Part shown: positions 19,315 to 29,968 of the stretch, one piece after another | Position numbering within the stretch: position 1 is the first letter of the stretch | Layout: every line of letters starts with the position of its first letter | From: Saccharopolyspora ipomoeae | GTDB lineage: Bacteria; Actinomycetota; Actinomycetes; Mycobacteriales; Pseudonocardiaceae | DNA: 64,000 bases | Direction of reading: 5' to 3' | Assembly: GCF_029952525.1 (NCBI RefSeq) | Contig: NZ_JASAOF010000005.1 | Location: forward strand, 186,001-250,000 | Notes under the pieces: generated by a model | Told to the model about the DNA's origin: nothing | What the model saw: the letters and a program-made list of their open reading frames with translations, nothing else | Database searches by the model: none | Position numbers and translations under genes: made by a program

Positions 19315-20399
19315 CTTCCCAGATGAGCACCACGACCGGCCCGAGCACCACGACCGGATTGGGCGCCATCGACCGCGACGGCGGACGCGTCGACGTCACC
19401 GACAAGGCGATGATCAACTCCCGGGCGGACGTCAACCAGCTGCTGCCGCTGAAGTACGGCTGGGCGTGGGACAAGTACCTGTCGGGGTGCAACAACCACT
19501 GGATGCCCACCGAGGTGTCGATGCAGGCCGACATCGCGCTGTGGAAGTCCCGCGACGGGCTCACCGACGACGAGCGCACCATGCTCAAGCGCAACCTCGG
19601 GTTCTTCGCGACTGCGGAATCGCTGGTGGCCAACAACATCGTGCTCGCGGTGTACCGCCACCTGACCAACCCGGAGTGCCGGCAGTACCTGCTGCGGCAG
19701 GCCTTCGAGGAGGCCGTGCACACCCACACGTTCCAGTACATCTGCGAGAGCCTGGGGCTGGACGAGGGCGAGCTGTTCAACGCCTACCGGGAGGTCCCGT
19801 CGATCGCCGACAAGGACGCGTGGGCGCTGCGCTACACCCAGAACCTGGAGAACCCGGACTTCGCGACCGGGACGCCGGAAGCCGACCAGGCGTTCCTGCG
19901 GGACCTCATCGCGTTCTACGTGATCTTCGAGGGCATGTGGTTCTACACCGGGTTCGCGCAGATCCTGTCGCTGGGCAGGCGGAACAAGATGGTCGGGATC
20001 GCCGAGCAGTACCAGTACATCCTGCGCGACGAGTCGATCCACCTGAACTTCGGGATCGACTGCATCAACCAGATCAAGCTGGAGAACCCGCACCTGTGGA
20101 CCCCGGAGTTCCAGCAGGAGGCCCGCACGATGCTGCGCGAGGCGTGCGAGCTGGAGAACGCCTACGGCCGGGACACCATGCCGCGCGGGATGCTCGGGCT
20201 CAACGCCGAGCTGTGCGAGCAGTACATGCACTTCATCACCAACCGCCGCTGCGCCCAGCTCGGCCTGGAACCGGTCTTCCCCGAGACGGACAACCCCTTC
20301 CCCTGGATGTCGGAAACGATGGACCTCAAGAAGGAGAAGAACTTCTTCGAAACCCGGGTCACCGAGTACCAGTCGGGCGCGGCGCTGAGCTGGGACTGA
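19311..20399 (+). CDS. nrdB: Ribonucleoside-diphosphate reductase beta subunit, class Ic-like
   Basis: 362 residues from the GTG that overlaps the nrdA stop (GTGA); an ATG two codons earlier is an alternative. Metal ligands read as Glu103, Glu134, His137, Glu207, Glu241 and His244. Two positions depart from E. coli NrdB: the first ligand is Glu (ATAES) where E. coli has Asp84, and the radical tyrosine position is Phe141 (EAVHTHTF, against ETIHSRSY). Both features define the Chlamydia-type class Ic subunit, which stores its oxidant on a Mn/Fe centre rather than a tyrosyl radical. Whole blocks ([34 protein letters not shown]) match the chlamydial protein. Confidence 0.93.
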   Translation: MTSQMSTTTGPSTTTGLGAIDRDGGRVDVTDKAMINSRADVNQLLPLKYGWAWDKYLSGCNNHWMPTEVSMQADIALWKSRDGLTDDERTMLKRNLGFFATAESLVANNIVLAVYRHLTNPECRQYLLRQAFEEAVHTHTFQYICESLGLDEGELFNAYREVPSIADKDAWALRYTQNLENPDFATGTPEADQAFLRDLIAFYVIFEGMWFYTGFAQILSLGRRNKMVGIAEQYQYILRDESIHLNFGIDCINQIKLENPHLWTPEFQQEARTMLREACELENAYGRDTMPRGMLGLNAELCEQYMHFITNRRCAQLGLEPVFPETDNPFPWMSETMDLKKEKNFFETRVTEYQSGAALSWD

Positions 20400-20423
20400 C
20401 CGCCGCGGCGGGACCGTTGGTCA

Positions 20424-20503
20424 CCAGGTGACGGTTTTAGCCATAATTGACCGGGCATAACGGACATTGATCATGGGTGATTACGGCTAAAACCGTCCAC
20501 TTG
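20424..20503. repeat. Structured repeat element, copy A
   Basis: A conserved core (AATTGACCGG ... AACGGAC ... TTGATCATGG ... TGATT) enclosed by a perfect 13-bp stem, GACGGTTTTAGCC at 20430-20442 with its complement at 20485-20497. The stem extends outward through CAGGT/ACTTG with one bulge and one wobble. Copy B at 35175-35254 has the same core but different arm sequences that still pair. It lies between the convergent nrdB and metE. Confidence 0.75.
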
Positions 20504-20538
20504 CAACGACCGTTGTCACCGTGAGCCGCCGCCGGGGC

Positions 20539-20572
20539 CCGGGGGCGAGCCTTTGATCAGGCTCGCCCCCGG
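20539..20572. terminator. Hairpin terminator of metE
   Basis: Perfect 14-bp stem, CCGGGGGCGAGCCT at 20539-20552 with its complement at 20559-20572 around TTGATC. It is immediately past the metE stop and can also catch nrdAB transcripts. Confidence 0.7.
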
Positions 20573-20584
20573 TTTCCGGGGTGG

Positions 20585-22855
20585 TCAGGCTCGGAGGCGG
20601 TGGGCCGCCTCCGCCATGTTGCGGAGGGCACGTTCGACCTCGGCGTAGTCGCGCGTCTTGAGACCGCAGTCGGGGTTGACCCACAGGCGTTCGGCCGGAA
20701 CGGCCTGCACAGCGGTCTTGAGCAGCTCGGCCATCTCCTCGACACCGGGAACGCGGGGCGAGTGGATGTCGTAGACGCCCGGGCCCACGCCCCGGTCGAA
20801 GCCGACCTCGTTGAGGTCGGCGAGGACCTCCATGCGGGAGCGGGCCGCCTCGATGCTGGTGACGTCGGCGTCGAGGGCCACGATCGCGTCGATGACGTCG
20901 CCGAACTCCGAGTAGCACAGGTGGGTGTGGATCTGCGTCGCCTCCGCCACCCCGGACGTCGCGAGCCGGAACGACTCCACCGCCCAGTCCAGGTAGGCCG
21001 AGCGCTGGTCGGCGCGCAGCGGGAGGAGTTCGCGCAGCGCGGGTTCGTCGACCTGCACCACGCGGATCCCGGCGGCCTCCAGGTCGCGGACCTCGTCGCG
21101 GACGGCCAGCGCGACCTGGCGCGCGGTGTCGGCCTGCGGCTGGTCGTCGCGCACGAACGACCACGCCAGGATCGTCACCGGGCCGGTGAGCATGCCCTTG
21201 ACGGGCTTGTCGGTGAGCCGCTGCGCGTGCTCGGCCCACTCCACGGTCATCGGTTCCGGCCGCCACACGTCGCCGAACAGGATCGGCGGCCGGACGCAGC
21301 GGGAACCGTAGGACTGCACCCAGCCGTGATCGGTGGTGGCGAAGCCTTCGAGCTGCTCCGCGAAGTACTGGACCATGTCGTTGCGCTCGGGTTCGCCGTG
21401 CACGAGCACGTCGAGCCCGAGGTCCTCCTGCAGCGCGATGACCCGCTCGACCTCGTCGCGCATCCGCTGCCGGTAGGTGGCCTGGTCGATGCGCCCTGCC
21501 CGCAGCGCCGCGCGGGCCTTGCGGACGTCGGTGGTCTGCGGGAAGGAGCCGATCGTGGTGGTCGGCAGCGGCGGCAGCCGCAACGACTTCTCCTGCGCGG
21601 CTTGCCGTTCCGGGTAGTCCGCGCGCCGCGAGTCGCCCGGCCGGAGCGAGTCGAGCCTGGCGCGGACGCGATTGTTGCGGACCCGCTCGGCCGCGGCCCG
21701 GTCGGCGATGGCGGCGCGCGCGTCGGCGAGCTCGGCGTCGACGACGTCCCGCCCCTCCCGCAGGGCGAGGCCGAGGGTGACGACCTCGCGGACCTTCTGC
21801 GCTGCGAACGACAACCACGGTTTGACCTGCGGATCCAGGCTTGGTTCGGCGTCGACGTCGTAGGGCACGTGCAGCAGCGGGCACGAGGTGCCCAGGGCGA
21901 GCTCGTCGGCCGAACCGAGCAGCGTGGCCGCGGTGGTCAGGCACCGGTCGAGATCGGCGCGCCAGACGTTGCGGCCGTCGACCACGCCCGCGACCAGGAC
22001 CTTGTCCCGCAGCCCGGTGGTGGCCACGACGTTGTCCTGAGTGGACGGATCGGTGACGAGGTCGACCGCGATGCCCTCGACGGGCGTCGAGGCGAGCACC
22101 CCGAGCGCGTCTCCGGGATCGCCGAAGTAGCAGGCGGACAGGATCGCGGGCCGTTCGGTCAGGTCGCCGAGCCGCCGGTAGGTGTTGCGCAGCGCGTCGA
22201 GCTCCCCCGGCGTCCGGTCGGCGGCCAGGGCGGGCTCGTCGAGCTGCACCCACTCCGCCCCCGCGCGGTGCAGCTCACCGAGCAGGCCCTCGTAGGCGTC
22301 GGTGAGCTCGGCGAGCTTGTCGAGCGGGTCGAAACCCTCCACCGCGGGCTTGCTGAGCAGCAGGAACGTCAACGGCCCCACCAGGACCGGCCGGGTCTCG
22401 ACGCCCAGCTTCCGGGCCTCCCGGAACTGCTCGACGACGGTGGTGTCGGTGAGCGCGAAGCGCGTGTCCGGGCCGATCTCGGGCACCAGGTAGTGGTAGT
22501 TGGTGTCGAACCACTTCGTCATCTCCAGCGGCGGCACCGCCTCGGTGCCGCGCGCCATCGCGAAGTAGGTGTCCAGCGCACCGAGTCCCAGCTCGACGTA
22601 GCGGGGTGGGACGGCGCCGAAGGTGACGGCGGTGTCCAGGACCTGGTCGTAGTAGGAGAACGTGGTGCCCGGCACCGAGTCGAGGCCGGCCTGGGCCAGC
22701 TCCCGCCAGGTGTTCTCCCGCAGCGTGCGCGCGACCTCGCGCAGTTCCGCCTCGTCGCTGCGCCCGGCCCAGTAGGACTCCAGGGCGCGCTTGAGCTCCC
22801 GGTTCGGGCCGATCCGGGGATATCCGAGGACGGTGGATCCGATCTTGCTGGTCAA
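20585..22855 (-). CDS. metE: Cobalamin-independent methionine synthase
   Basis: 756 residues, full length for MetE. The N-terminal half begins [27 protein letters not shown]. The C-terminal catalytic half has [10 protein letters not shown], the [14 protein letters not shown] loop and the zinc ligands in [10 protein letters not shown] and [10 protein letters not shown]. It methylates homocysteine from polyglutamyl 5-methyltetrahydrofolate. The TTG start at 22855 is chosen because GAGGAGAGAG lies just upstream, the same leader motif as nrdA, and because MetE proteins begin at this point. Repressed by cobalamin through its riboswitch; a B12-dependent MetH is the implied alternative. Confidence 0.95.
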   Translation of the reverse strand: MTSKIGSTVLGYPRIGPNRELKRALESYWAGRSDEAELREVARTLRENTWRELAQAGLDSVPGTTFSYYDQVLDTAVTFGAVPPRYVELGLGALDTYFAMARGTEAVPPLEMTKWFDTNYHYLVPEIGPDTRFALTDTTVVEQFREARKLGVETRPVLVGPLTFLLLSKPAVEGFDPLDKLAELTDAYEGLLGELHRAGAEWVQLDEPALAADRTPGELDALRNTYRRLGDLTERPAILSACYFGDPGDALGVLASTPVEGIAVDLVTDPSTQDNVVATTGLRDKVLVAGVVDGRNVWRADLDRCLTTAATLLGSADELALGTSCPLLHVPYDVDAEPSLDPQVKPWLSFAAQKVREVVTLGLALREGRDVVDAELADARAAIADRAAAERVRNNRVRARLDSLRPGDSRRADYPERQAAQEKSLRLPPLPTTTIGSFPQTTDVRKARAALRAGRIDQATYRQRMRDEVERVIALQEDLGLDVLVHGEPERNDMVQYFAEQLEGFATTDHGWVQSYGSRCVRPPILFGDVWRPEPMTVEWAEHAQRLTDKPVKGMLTGPVTILAWSFVRDDQPQADTARQVALAVRDEVRDLEAAGIRVVQVDEPALRELLPLRADQRSAYLDWAVESFRLATSGVAEATQIHTHLCYSEFGDVIDAIVALDADVTSIEAARSRMEVLADLNEVGFDRGVGPGVYDIHSPRVPGVEEMAELLKTAVQAVPAERLWVNPDCGLKTRDYAEVERALRNMAEAAHRLRA

Positions 22856-22997
22856 CGCTCTCTCCTCGCGAGCTCGACTTCGACGGTCGAGGTCCTCGCG
22901 ACAGGCGCGCCGACCCGCGGGCGCACCTCGCCCACCGGTCGTCCGCCAGGTCCTCCCGCGAGACCTCGGACCAGCGCGCGCCGGCGGCGCGCGCACC
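22856..22997 (-). promoter_or_regulatory. Expression platform between riboswitch and metE
   Basis: 142 bases linking the B12 box to the TTG start. Shared with the nrdA leader: CTGCCATCGG then a GCGCGC-rich hairpin, CTCGCGGGAGG, and GAGCTCGCGAGGAGAGAG ending in the ribosome site. CTCGCGAG is self-complementary and can pair with the upstream copies, which would hide the ribosome site. That suggests translational control, an inference from sequence only. Confidence 0.5.
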
Positions 22998-23235
22998 GAT
23001 GGCAGGTATTCGGACTCGCGGGCAACCGTCGGCGTGTCGGGGGGAAGTTTTCATGAAAACTTCCCCCACCCACCGAACGGACCTACTGGCCGTCGCTTCC
23101 CAGGCCGCGAGGCCCAGTGCTCATGACGGCGGTCGTTCCCGCTCACCGCTGCGGGGCAGTCCCGGATTCGCACCGGGTTCCCTCTTGCCTCGCCCGAACC
23201 GCGCTCAGCGCAACCGCCCGGACGAACCACCAGCG
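22998..23235 (-). ncRNA. Cobalamin riboswitch controlling metE
   Basis: Reading on the minus strand: start CGCTGGTGGTTCGTCCGG, then the AACCCGGTGCGAATCCGGGA stem, CTGCCCCGCAGCGGTGAG, and the B12 box GAGTCCGAATACCTGCCAT (complement of 22999-23017). It is a paralogue of the nrdA riboswitch in the same order and spacing, and it also carries the dispersed palindrome in its peripheral arm. Cobalamin binding should turn metE off. Confidence 0.9.
23040..23067. repeat. Dispersed palindrome inside the metE riboswitch
   Basis: 28-bp perfect palindrome, five Gs then AAGTTTTCA and the mirror image, centred on CATG. It lies in the variable arm between the B12 box and the conserved core, the same place as in the nrdA riboswitch. 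Confidence 0.85.
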
Positions 23236-23355
23236 CCCCCAGCCTATCCGGACGCGACCCGCTGACAACCCCGTTCCCGAGCCCCGGGCCCCCGACACGC
23301 GAGCTGAGCACCGGTTCGCCGCGCGAGGAGATCCCGATCACGCCCCGGTGGCGGA
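23236..23355. other. Promoter-side gap between metE riboswitch and VOC gene
   Basis: 120 bp that must hold the metE promoter (minus strand) and the end of the VOC transcript. I see no clear -35/-10 pair or hairpin in it. Confidence 0.3.
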
Positions 23356-24126
23356 TCAGCCCCCGAACTTCGGCGCTCCCACCGAGAACGGGGTGCCGAA
23401 CGGGTCCCGGATCTCGGCCATGCGGCCGTAGACCATGTCGTAGGGCGCGGCCGCGGTACCTCCCGCGGCCGAGGCCCGCTGGGCGGTCGCGTCGGCGTCG
23501 TCGACCATGAACAGCGTGCCCCAGGCCGAGGACGTGGCCGCGGGGTCGCCGACGATGCCACCGATCTCGTGGCCGTCCGGGCGGCGCAGGAACGTGAAGT
23601 CGTCATCACCCAGGTAGCCGTCGGAGTCCAGCCCGAAGTCGAACACGGAGGCGTAGAACGCCCGTGCGGCACCGGGGTCGGGGGTGACGAGATCGTTGCG
23701 CAGCAACGCGTTCGGCTCGTTGACCAGGCGCGTTCCGACGTGGTTCTGGCCGTGCCAGAGCCCGAACTGGGCGCCGACCGGGTCCTTGACGAGCGCCATC
23801 CGGCCCTTGTCCATCACGTCCATCGGTGGCACCACCACCTGCCCGCCGGCCGCCTCGGCCTTGGACACGGTCGTGGCGACGTCATCGGTGGCGAAGTAGA
23901 CGTTCCACCAGAACTCCGTCGCCGACTCGTCGTGGGTCGGCATGATCGCGGCGACCTCGCGGCCCTCGACCAGGCACATCGTGTAGCGGCCCATCTCCTC
24001 CGGGCCGACGTCGAACTCCCATCCGAACACCGCCCCGTAGAACTCCATCGCGCGATCGAGGTCCGGGATCCCCAGGTCGATCCACGCCGGGGTGCCGTTG
24101 GGCTGCGTCGAATCCAGCTTCGTCAT
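23356..24126 (-). CDS. Two-domain VOC-superfamily protein
   Basis: 256 residues with two VOC domains of about 125 residues each (GTPAWIDLGIPDLDRAMEFYGAVFGWEFD... and NALLRNDLVTPDPGAARAFYASVFDFGLD...). Both end in a KDPVGAQFGLW or RDPFGTPFSVG strand. This is the actinobacterial glyoxalase/bleomycin-resistance-like group containing the mycobacterial 27-30 kDa antigen. The catalytic metal residues are only partly kept, so function is unknown; binding of an aromatic or hydroxylated ligand is possible. A GGAGG site precedes the ATG. Same strand as the two XRE regulators upstream, 68 bases away. Confidence 0.8.
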   Translation of the reverse strand: MTKLDSTQPNGTPAWIDLGIPDLDRAMEFYGAVFGWEFDVGPEEMGRYTMCLVEGREVAAIMPTHDESATEFWWNVYFATDDVATTVSKAEAAGGQVVVPPMDVMDKGRMALVKDPVGAQFGLWHGQNHVGTRLVNEPNALLRNDLVTPDPGAARAFYASVFDFGLDSDGYLGDDDFTFLRRPDGHEIGGIVGDPAATSSAWGTLFMVDDADATAQRASAAGGTAAAPYDMVYGRMAEIRDPFGTPFSVGAPKFGG

Positions 24127-24194
24127 GGCTCCTCCAAGCGGGGTGCGGACGCCACGACGGTAACCACGACCTCCGACGAATCGCCCAGCGAAGC

Positions 24195-25190
24195 TCAGCT
24201 CTTGATCGGCGACCAGGACCGGATCCAGGTGTCGGGATTGCTCAGGTCCGGGGTCGCGGTGGCGTTGCGGACCACCGGAACGCGCATGAGCATCCCGAAG
24301 TTGTCGCTGTCGCCGAACCGCGAACGCAGGATCTCGTGGTTGCGGGCGCGCAGCTGCGGATCGGTCAGGCAGCGCACCGCGCCGAACCCGCCCCGGGTGA
24401 ACACGCCGCTGCACAGGGTCAGGGTGCGGCGCACGTCGTAGGGGTTGGGGAAGCGGGCGAGCAGGCCGACGTCCTCGATCAGCCGGCCGTCGTGCAGCGT
24501 CGGCCGGTACCGCCGCCCCTCGTCGGCGACCTCGAATACCTCGCCGTGCCCGACGTCGTCGACCTCGACCTGCTTGACCGGCAACCCAAACCGCACCTGG
24601 CGCCGCATCGGGTTCATCGTGGGGCTGCCCAGCAGCACCAGGTGCGCCCGCAGGTCCTTCGGGTCGATCCGGCGGGCGATGTCGAACCGCACGTCGGCCT
24701 CGGGGTTGAGCGCGCGCAGGTGGCCGTAGAGCTCGATGAGCGCGTCGCCGTCGGCGTAGGAGGACATGCCGATGTAGTTGCGCCGCTCCGGATCGGCCAG
24801 CGGTGAGAGGTTCCGGGAGGGCACCCGGCCGGTGAGGATGCGCACCGGTCCGCCGCCGGGGAACCGCCAGAAGTCCGGGACCTCGGGCGCGGGCGCGACC
24901 GGGTCCGCGCGCAGCCGGTCGAGCTCCTCCTTGATCTCCGCGCGGACCCGACGCTCCTCGTCGCCGAGGGACGCCGCGGGTGGGACCTTCCCGCTGCGGG
25001 AAGGGGTTCCGACCGCGAAGAAGGTCGCGTAGTCGCCCAGCCGGGCCGGGGGCGGCACCTTCACCCCGCTCTCCCACTGCGAGACGCTGGAGACCGCGAC
25101 GCCCAGGGCGCGCGCGAGCTCGCCCTGCTTGAGACCGTGCTCGCGGCGCAGCGCCCGCAGCCGCGCGCCGAGCCCGGACCGCTCCGCCAT
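24195..25190 (-). CDS. XRE-family regulator with uncharacterised C-terminal domain (paralogue 1)
   Basis: 331 residues. Helix-turn-helix at about 5-60 (LRALRREHGLKQGELARALGVAVSSVSQWESGVKVPP). After a basic-acidic linker comes a roughly 220-residue domain beginning FWRFPGGGPVRILTGRVP and containing RAHLVLLGSPTMNP, EDVGLLARFPNPYDVRRTLTLCSGVFTRGGFGAVRCLTD and GMLMRVPVV. I have seen this domain type in actinobacterial XRE proteins but know no function for it. The layout of strands and Gly-rich turns suggests a Rossmann-like ligand sensor. It is 11 bases downstream of its paralogue. Confidence 0.75.
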   Translation of the reverse strand: MAERSGLGARLRALRREHGLKQGELARALGVAVSSVSQWESGVKVPPPARLGDYATFFAVGTPSRSGKVPPAASLGDEERRVRAEIKEELDRLRADPVAPAPEVPDFWRFPGGGPVRILTGRVPSRNLSPLADPERRNYIGMSSYADGDALIELYGHLRALNPEADVRFDIARRIDPKDLRAHLVLLGSPTMNPMRRQVRFGLPVKQVEVDDVGHGEVFEVADEGRRYRPTLHDGRLIEDVGLLARFPNPYDVRRTLTLCSGVFTRGGFGAVRCLTDPQLRARNHEILRSRFGDSDNFGMLMRVPVVRNATATPDLSNPDTWIRSWSPIKS

Positions 25191-25201
25191 CCGCTCCCCC
25201 T

Positions 25202-26206
25202 TCAGGTGTTCGGTCGCCACTCGTAGAGCCGGTTCGCCGGGTTCTGCAGGTCCGGGGTCCCGGTGACGTGGCGCATCACCGGAACCCGCATCAGCAGTCC
25301 GAACCGGTTGAGGTCGGCGACGTTGTCGGTGAGGTGGGCCAGGTTCCGGTCGCGCAGCTCCGGATCGGTCAGGCAGCGCACCGCGCCGAACCCGCCCCGG
25401 GTGAACACCCCGCTGCAGAACGTCAGGGTGCGGCGGAGGTTGTTCGGGTTCGGGATCCTGGCGAGCAGCCCGACGTCCTCGACGAGCTGGTCACCCCGGA
25501 AGCTCGGCCGGAGCCTGCGCTCGCCGTCGATCTCGAACACCGAGCCGTCGACGACGTCGTCGTCGGGGACCTGCCGGACCGGCCAGTCGGCGGTCAGCCA
25601 CTCCACCCACGGGTTGGTCGCCCCGCTGCCGAGGAACACCAGGTGCGCGCGCAGGTCGTCGTCACCGAGGTGTTCGAGCCGGATCTCGGCCTGGGAGCGC
25701 GGATTGGCCGCGCGCACGTGCCCGAACAGCTCGACGGCGGCGTCGAGGTCGGCGCAGCGGGCCAGGGACAGGAAGTTCGGCTCGCTCGGGGTGCCCAGCG
25801 GGGACCAGTGCTTCTCGGTGAGACCGCCGGTGACGATGCGGACGGGGCCGCCGTCGGGGAAGTACCAGAAGCCCTGGCGCGCTTCGGCATCATCGGGTTC
25901 CTCGTCCGCCGCCCGCATCCGGTCGAGCTCCTGCTTGAGCCGCAGGCGCTCCTCGCGCTGCTCGCCGGTCAGCGCGTTCTCCGGCGGCACGCCGTCGGTC
26001 ACCGCCCCGGCGGCGAAGTACGTGGCGTAGTCGGCCAATCGGGTCAGCGGCGGCGTTTTCGCCCCGCTCTCCCAGGAGGAGATGCTGGAGACCGCGACGC
26101 CGAGGGCTCTCCCGAGCCGGAGTTGCGTCATGCCGCGGGATTCGCGGAGCTCGCGGAGCCGCACGCCGAGCTCTCCGGTTCCGCTCTGGCTCCCGGGACG
26201 AGCCAT
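25202..26206 (-). CDS. XRE-family regulator with uncharacterised C-terminal domain (paralogue 2)
   Basis: 334 residues, same architecture as the next gene: helix-turn-helix (LRELRESRGMTQLRLGRALGVAVSSISSWESGAKTPP), linker, then FWYFPDGGPVRIVTGGLT..., RAHLVFLGSGATNP, EDVGLLARIPNPNNLRRTLTFCSGVFTRGGFGAVRCLTDPELRDRN and GLLMRVPVM. The two copies are alike throughout, so they arose by tandem duplication. The start at 26206 has GGAGA seven bases upstream. First gene of a VOC-containing minus-strand run. Ligand and targets unknown. Confidence 0.75.
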   Translation of the reverse strand: MARPGSQSGTGELGVRLRELRESRGMTQLRLGRALGVAVSSISSWESGAKTPPLTRLADYATYFAAGAVTDGVPPENALTGEQREERLRLKQELDRMRAADEEPDDAEARQGFWYFPDGGPVRIVTGGLTEKHWSPLGTPSEPNFLSLARCADLDAAVELFGHVRAANPRSQAEIRLEHLGDDDLRAHLVFLGSGATNPWVEWLTADWPVRQVPDDDVVDGSVFEIDGERRLRPSFRGDQLVEDVGLLARIPNPNNLRRTLTFCSGVFTRGGFGAVRCLTDPELRDRNLAHLTDNVADLNRFGLLMRVPVMRHVTGTPDLQNPANRLYEWRPNT

Positions 26207-26574
26207 CAGGACGTCTCCTTCACCCTTGTCGGGGAAATTCACCCAATTTCACTGAAGCTGCGAAGACCTGCAGATACTGGCACTCCGCACGACGAGCGGC
26301 AAGGCCTGCGAAAGCGGAGGCGTTGACGCTCTGTGGAGGTAATCGCATACTGATCGTGGCGCGTTTCACCCGGCGGCGGGAAACTTCAACGGAGAAGTGA
26401 AATTTCACCGCCGGGAGGTGCCAGAAGCACTCGGCCACGGGCCGGAGCGCGCGGCCGGCGGATCGCCGGCCGGACATGCGAACGCCCCCGGAAATCGTTT
26501 GGCCACGACCGGGGGCGCTGCGCGGATCCACGATCACCCTCACTACGGGCACGACCCGTGAAGGGAGCTCGCGT
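26207..26574. promoter_or_regulatory. Divergent regulatory region, XRE pair / small membrane protein
   Basis: 368 bp without a supported gene. It contains a plus-strand promoter-like pair TTGACG (26323-26328) and CATACT (26346-26351), 17 bases apart. Next is a nested inverted repeat (CCCGGCGG 26369-26376 with CCGCCGGG 26408-26415, enclosing ACTTC/GAAGT). A 9-bp hairpin follows, CGCCCCCGG 26483-26491 with 26509-26517, that could attenuate transcription toward the small membrane protein. Confidence 0.5.
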
Positions 26575-26832
26575 ATGTTCACCATACTCCCAGCGGTGCT
26601 GTCGGCAAACGACCCACCCGTCGTCACTCCCGACTCGATTTCCACCGCGCTGCAAGGAATGTTCCTCGGCGTGCTGGTCGCGTTGTTCGCGGCCGCGGTC
26701 GTGCTGGGCCGGGCGCTGTCCGGCGTGGCAGGCATCGCGCGCTCGGTGCTCGGCCCGCCCGCGGCCGTGGTCACCGTCCTGTCGGTCCTCGCTCTCGTGC
26801 TCCTCGCCGGGAACGCCGGGGCCAGTCCCTGA
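26575..26832 (+). CDS. Small membrane protein, unknown
   Basis: 85 residues from an ATG with AAGGGAG nine bases upstream. Two hydrophobic segments are separated by a short basic-polar loop: about 25-45 (GMFLGVLVALFAAAVVLG) and 58-80 (GPPAAVVTVLSVLALVLLAG). The first 20 residues contain NDPPVVTPDS and are probably outside or in the cytoplasm. No family recognised. A hairpin in its leader suggests regulated expression. Confidence 0.55.
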   Translation: MFTILPAVLSANDPPVVTPDSISTALQGMFLGVLVALFAAAVVLGRALSGVAGIARSVLGPPAAVVTVLSVLALVLLAGNAGASP

Positions 26833-27020
26833 TCACCATCCGGTCGACACCAGGCGGACCTCGGCAGCTCCGGGTCCGCCCCCGGTGCGGCCGGGCGCGT
26901 CAATCCCCCGACCTGCGCATTCACCCGAGCCACAGCACCTGATAACGGATCGGAACTCGTCCGTCCCGATTTGTCCGTTCCTCATTGCGCAGGGCAGGGC
27001 GCTCGATTACGTTCCCGCCC

Positions 27021-28844
<1,824 letters not shown>

Positions 28845-28935
28845 TCCGCATCGCCGCGAGGGGCCGCACCGGTGGGGCCAGAACTCCCGATGTGGCCCTT
28901 TCGCAGGTCGGAAAAAGCTCGCACCATCTACAGGT

Positions 28936-29160
28936 GTGTCGAGGCTCGAACGCCTGTGGAAGGGAGCCGTGCGCACCTGGCAGGTGTGCCGGGAGGCCGA
29001 GGAGCGCAGGCAGCTGCAGTTCCGCCCGTGGGAGGAGGAGATCCTCCACTGGTCGCGGCAGGAGGACGGCTGGGTCCTGCACGGGAAGTACCCGCCACCC
29101 GACACCCGCTGGCGCTACGGCTCGACGAAGTGGGGCTGGTGCCCCCGCCGCGACGGATGA
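28936..29160 (+). CDS. Small hypothetical protein
   Basis: 74 residues from a GTG (VSRLERLWKGAVRTWQVCREAEERR...). It is basic, rich in Trp (seven) and ends WCPRRDG. It has no membrane segment and no known domain. The Trp-rich C-terminal half (HWSRQEDGWVLHGKYPPPDTRWRYGSTKWGWCPR) has the look of a small actinobacterial protein rather than chance reading frame. Function unknown. Confidence 0.5.
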   Translation: MSRLERLWKGAVRTWQVCREAEERRQLQFRPWEEEILHWSRQEDGWVLHGKYPPPDTRWRYGSTKWGWCPRRDG

Positions 29161-29237
29161 TTCGGACGAACCGACGCGCTGCGCGGAGTTTCACTACTCC
29201 GTGTGAGTGTCGTCGGTTGTGCCTACCCGCGAGTAGC

Positions 29238-29270
29238 CATAATGTACAGGAATGAACAGGACTGGACAGG
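29238..29270 (+). promoter_or_regulatory. Leaderless promoter with ACAGG repeats
   Basis: CATAAT at 29238-29243 lies eight bases before the ATG at 29252, so transcription should begin at or next to the start codon. Three ACAGG units (TACAGG, AACAGG, GACAGG) are spaced ten bases apart and overlap the start codon. That is one helical turn apart, a plausible autoregulatory site for the GntR protein. Confidence 0.5.
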
Positions 29271-29968
29271 TTCCCTTCGGGAAACGTGACCGGTTGATCG
29301 CCGAGCTCACCGAGCAGATCCGCTCGGGCAGGCTCGCGCGCGGCGAGCAGTTGCCGGGCGAGAACCAGATCGCGGAGACCTACCAGGTCAGCCGCGGCAC
29401 CGTGCGCAGCGCTCTGTCCGAGCTGCAGCGGCAGGAGCTCATCGCGACCCGCAGCGGTGTCGGCTCGTTCGTCACCTTCGACGGCGTCACCCTCGACCAG
29501 ACCGTCGGCTGGGCCACCGCCCTGGCCGACTCCGGCTTCGACATCGAGACCGAACTGCTGTCCATCGAGCGCACCACCGACGCCGAGCTCACCGAGCGCT
29601 TCGGGATCGCGGAGTTCGTCGCGATCCGCCGGCTGCGCCGCGACCGCACCGCCGGACCGGTGTCGGTGGAGACCTCGCTGATCCCCGCCACCGGCGAGCT
29701 CCGCGACCTGCCCGAGAAGGGCCTGCTCGACGGCTCGATCACCGCCACGCTGCTCTCGGCCGGGCTGCGGGCGGGCGCGGGCGATCAGCTCATCGGCACC
29801 AAGGCGCTCACGGCCGAGATGGCGGCGCTGCTCGAACGGACCGCCGGCGAGCTGTTCCTGCAAGCGGTGCGCACCAGCGTCACCGCCGACGGCGAGCTCG
29901 TCGAACAGGTCACCAGCCTGCTCGACCCGAACCGGTTCCAGTTCCACCTGACGTTTGGCCGCCCATGA
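29252..29968 (+). CDS. GntR-family (HutC/UTRA) regulator, YegW-like
   Basis: 238 residues. N-terminal winged helix (about 12-75: LIAELTEQIRSGRLARGEQLPGENQIAETYQVSRGTVRSALSELQRQELIATRSGVGSFV) and a C-terminal UTRA ligand domain. The ATG is nearly at the transcription start. It overlaps the ADP-ribosylglycohydrolase gene by four bases (ATGA) and leads a four-gene operon, so it should control that operon in response to a nucleoside- or sugar-like ligand. Confidence 0.85.
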   Translation: MNRTGQVPFGKRDRLIAELTEQIRSGRLARGEQLPGENQIAETYQVSRGTVRSALSELQRQELIATRSGVGSFVTFDGVTLDQTVGWATALADSGFDIETELLSIERTTDAELTERFGIAEFVAIRRLRRDRTAGPVSVETSLIPATGELRDLPEKGLLDGSITATLLSAGLRAGAGDQLIGTKALTAEMAALLERTAGELFLQAVRTSVTADGELVEQVTSLLDPNRFQFHLTFGRP

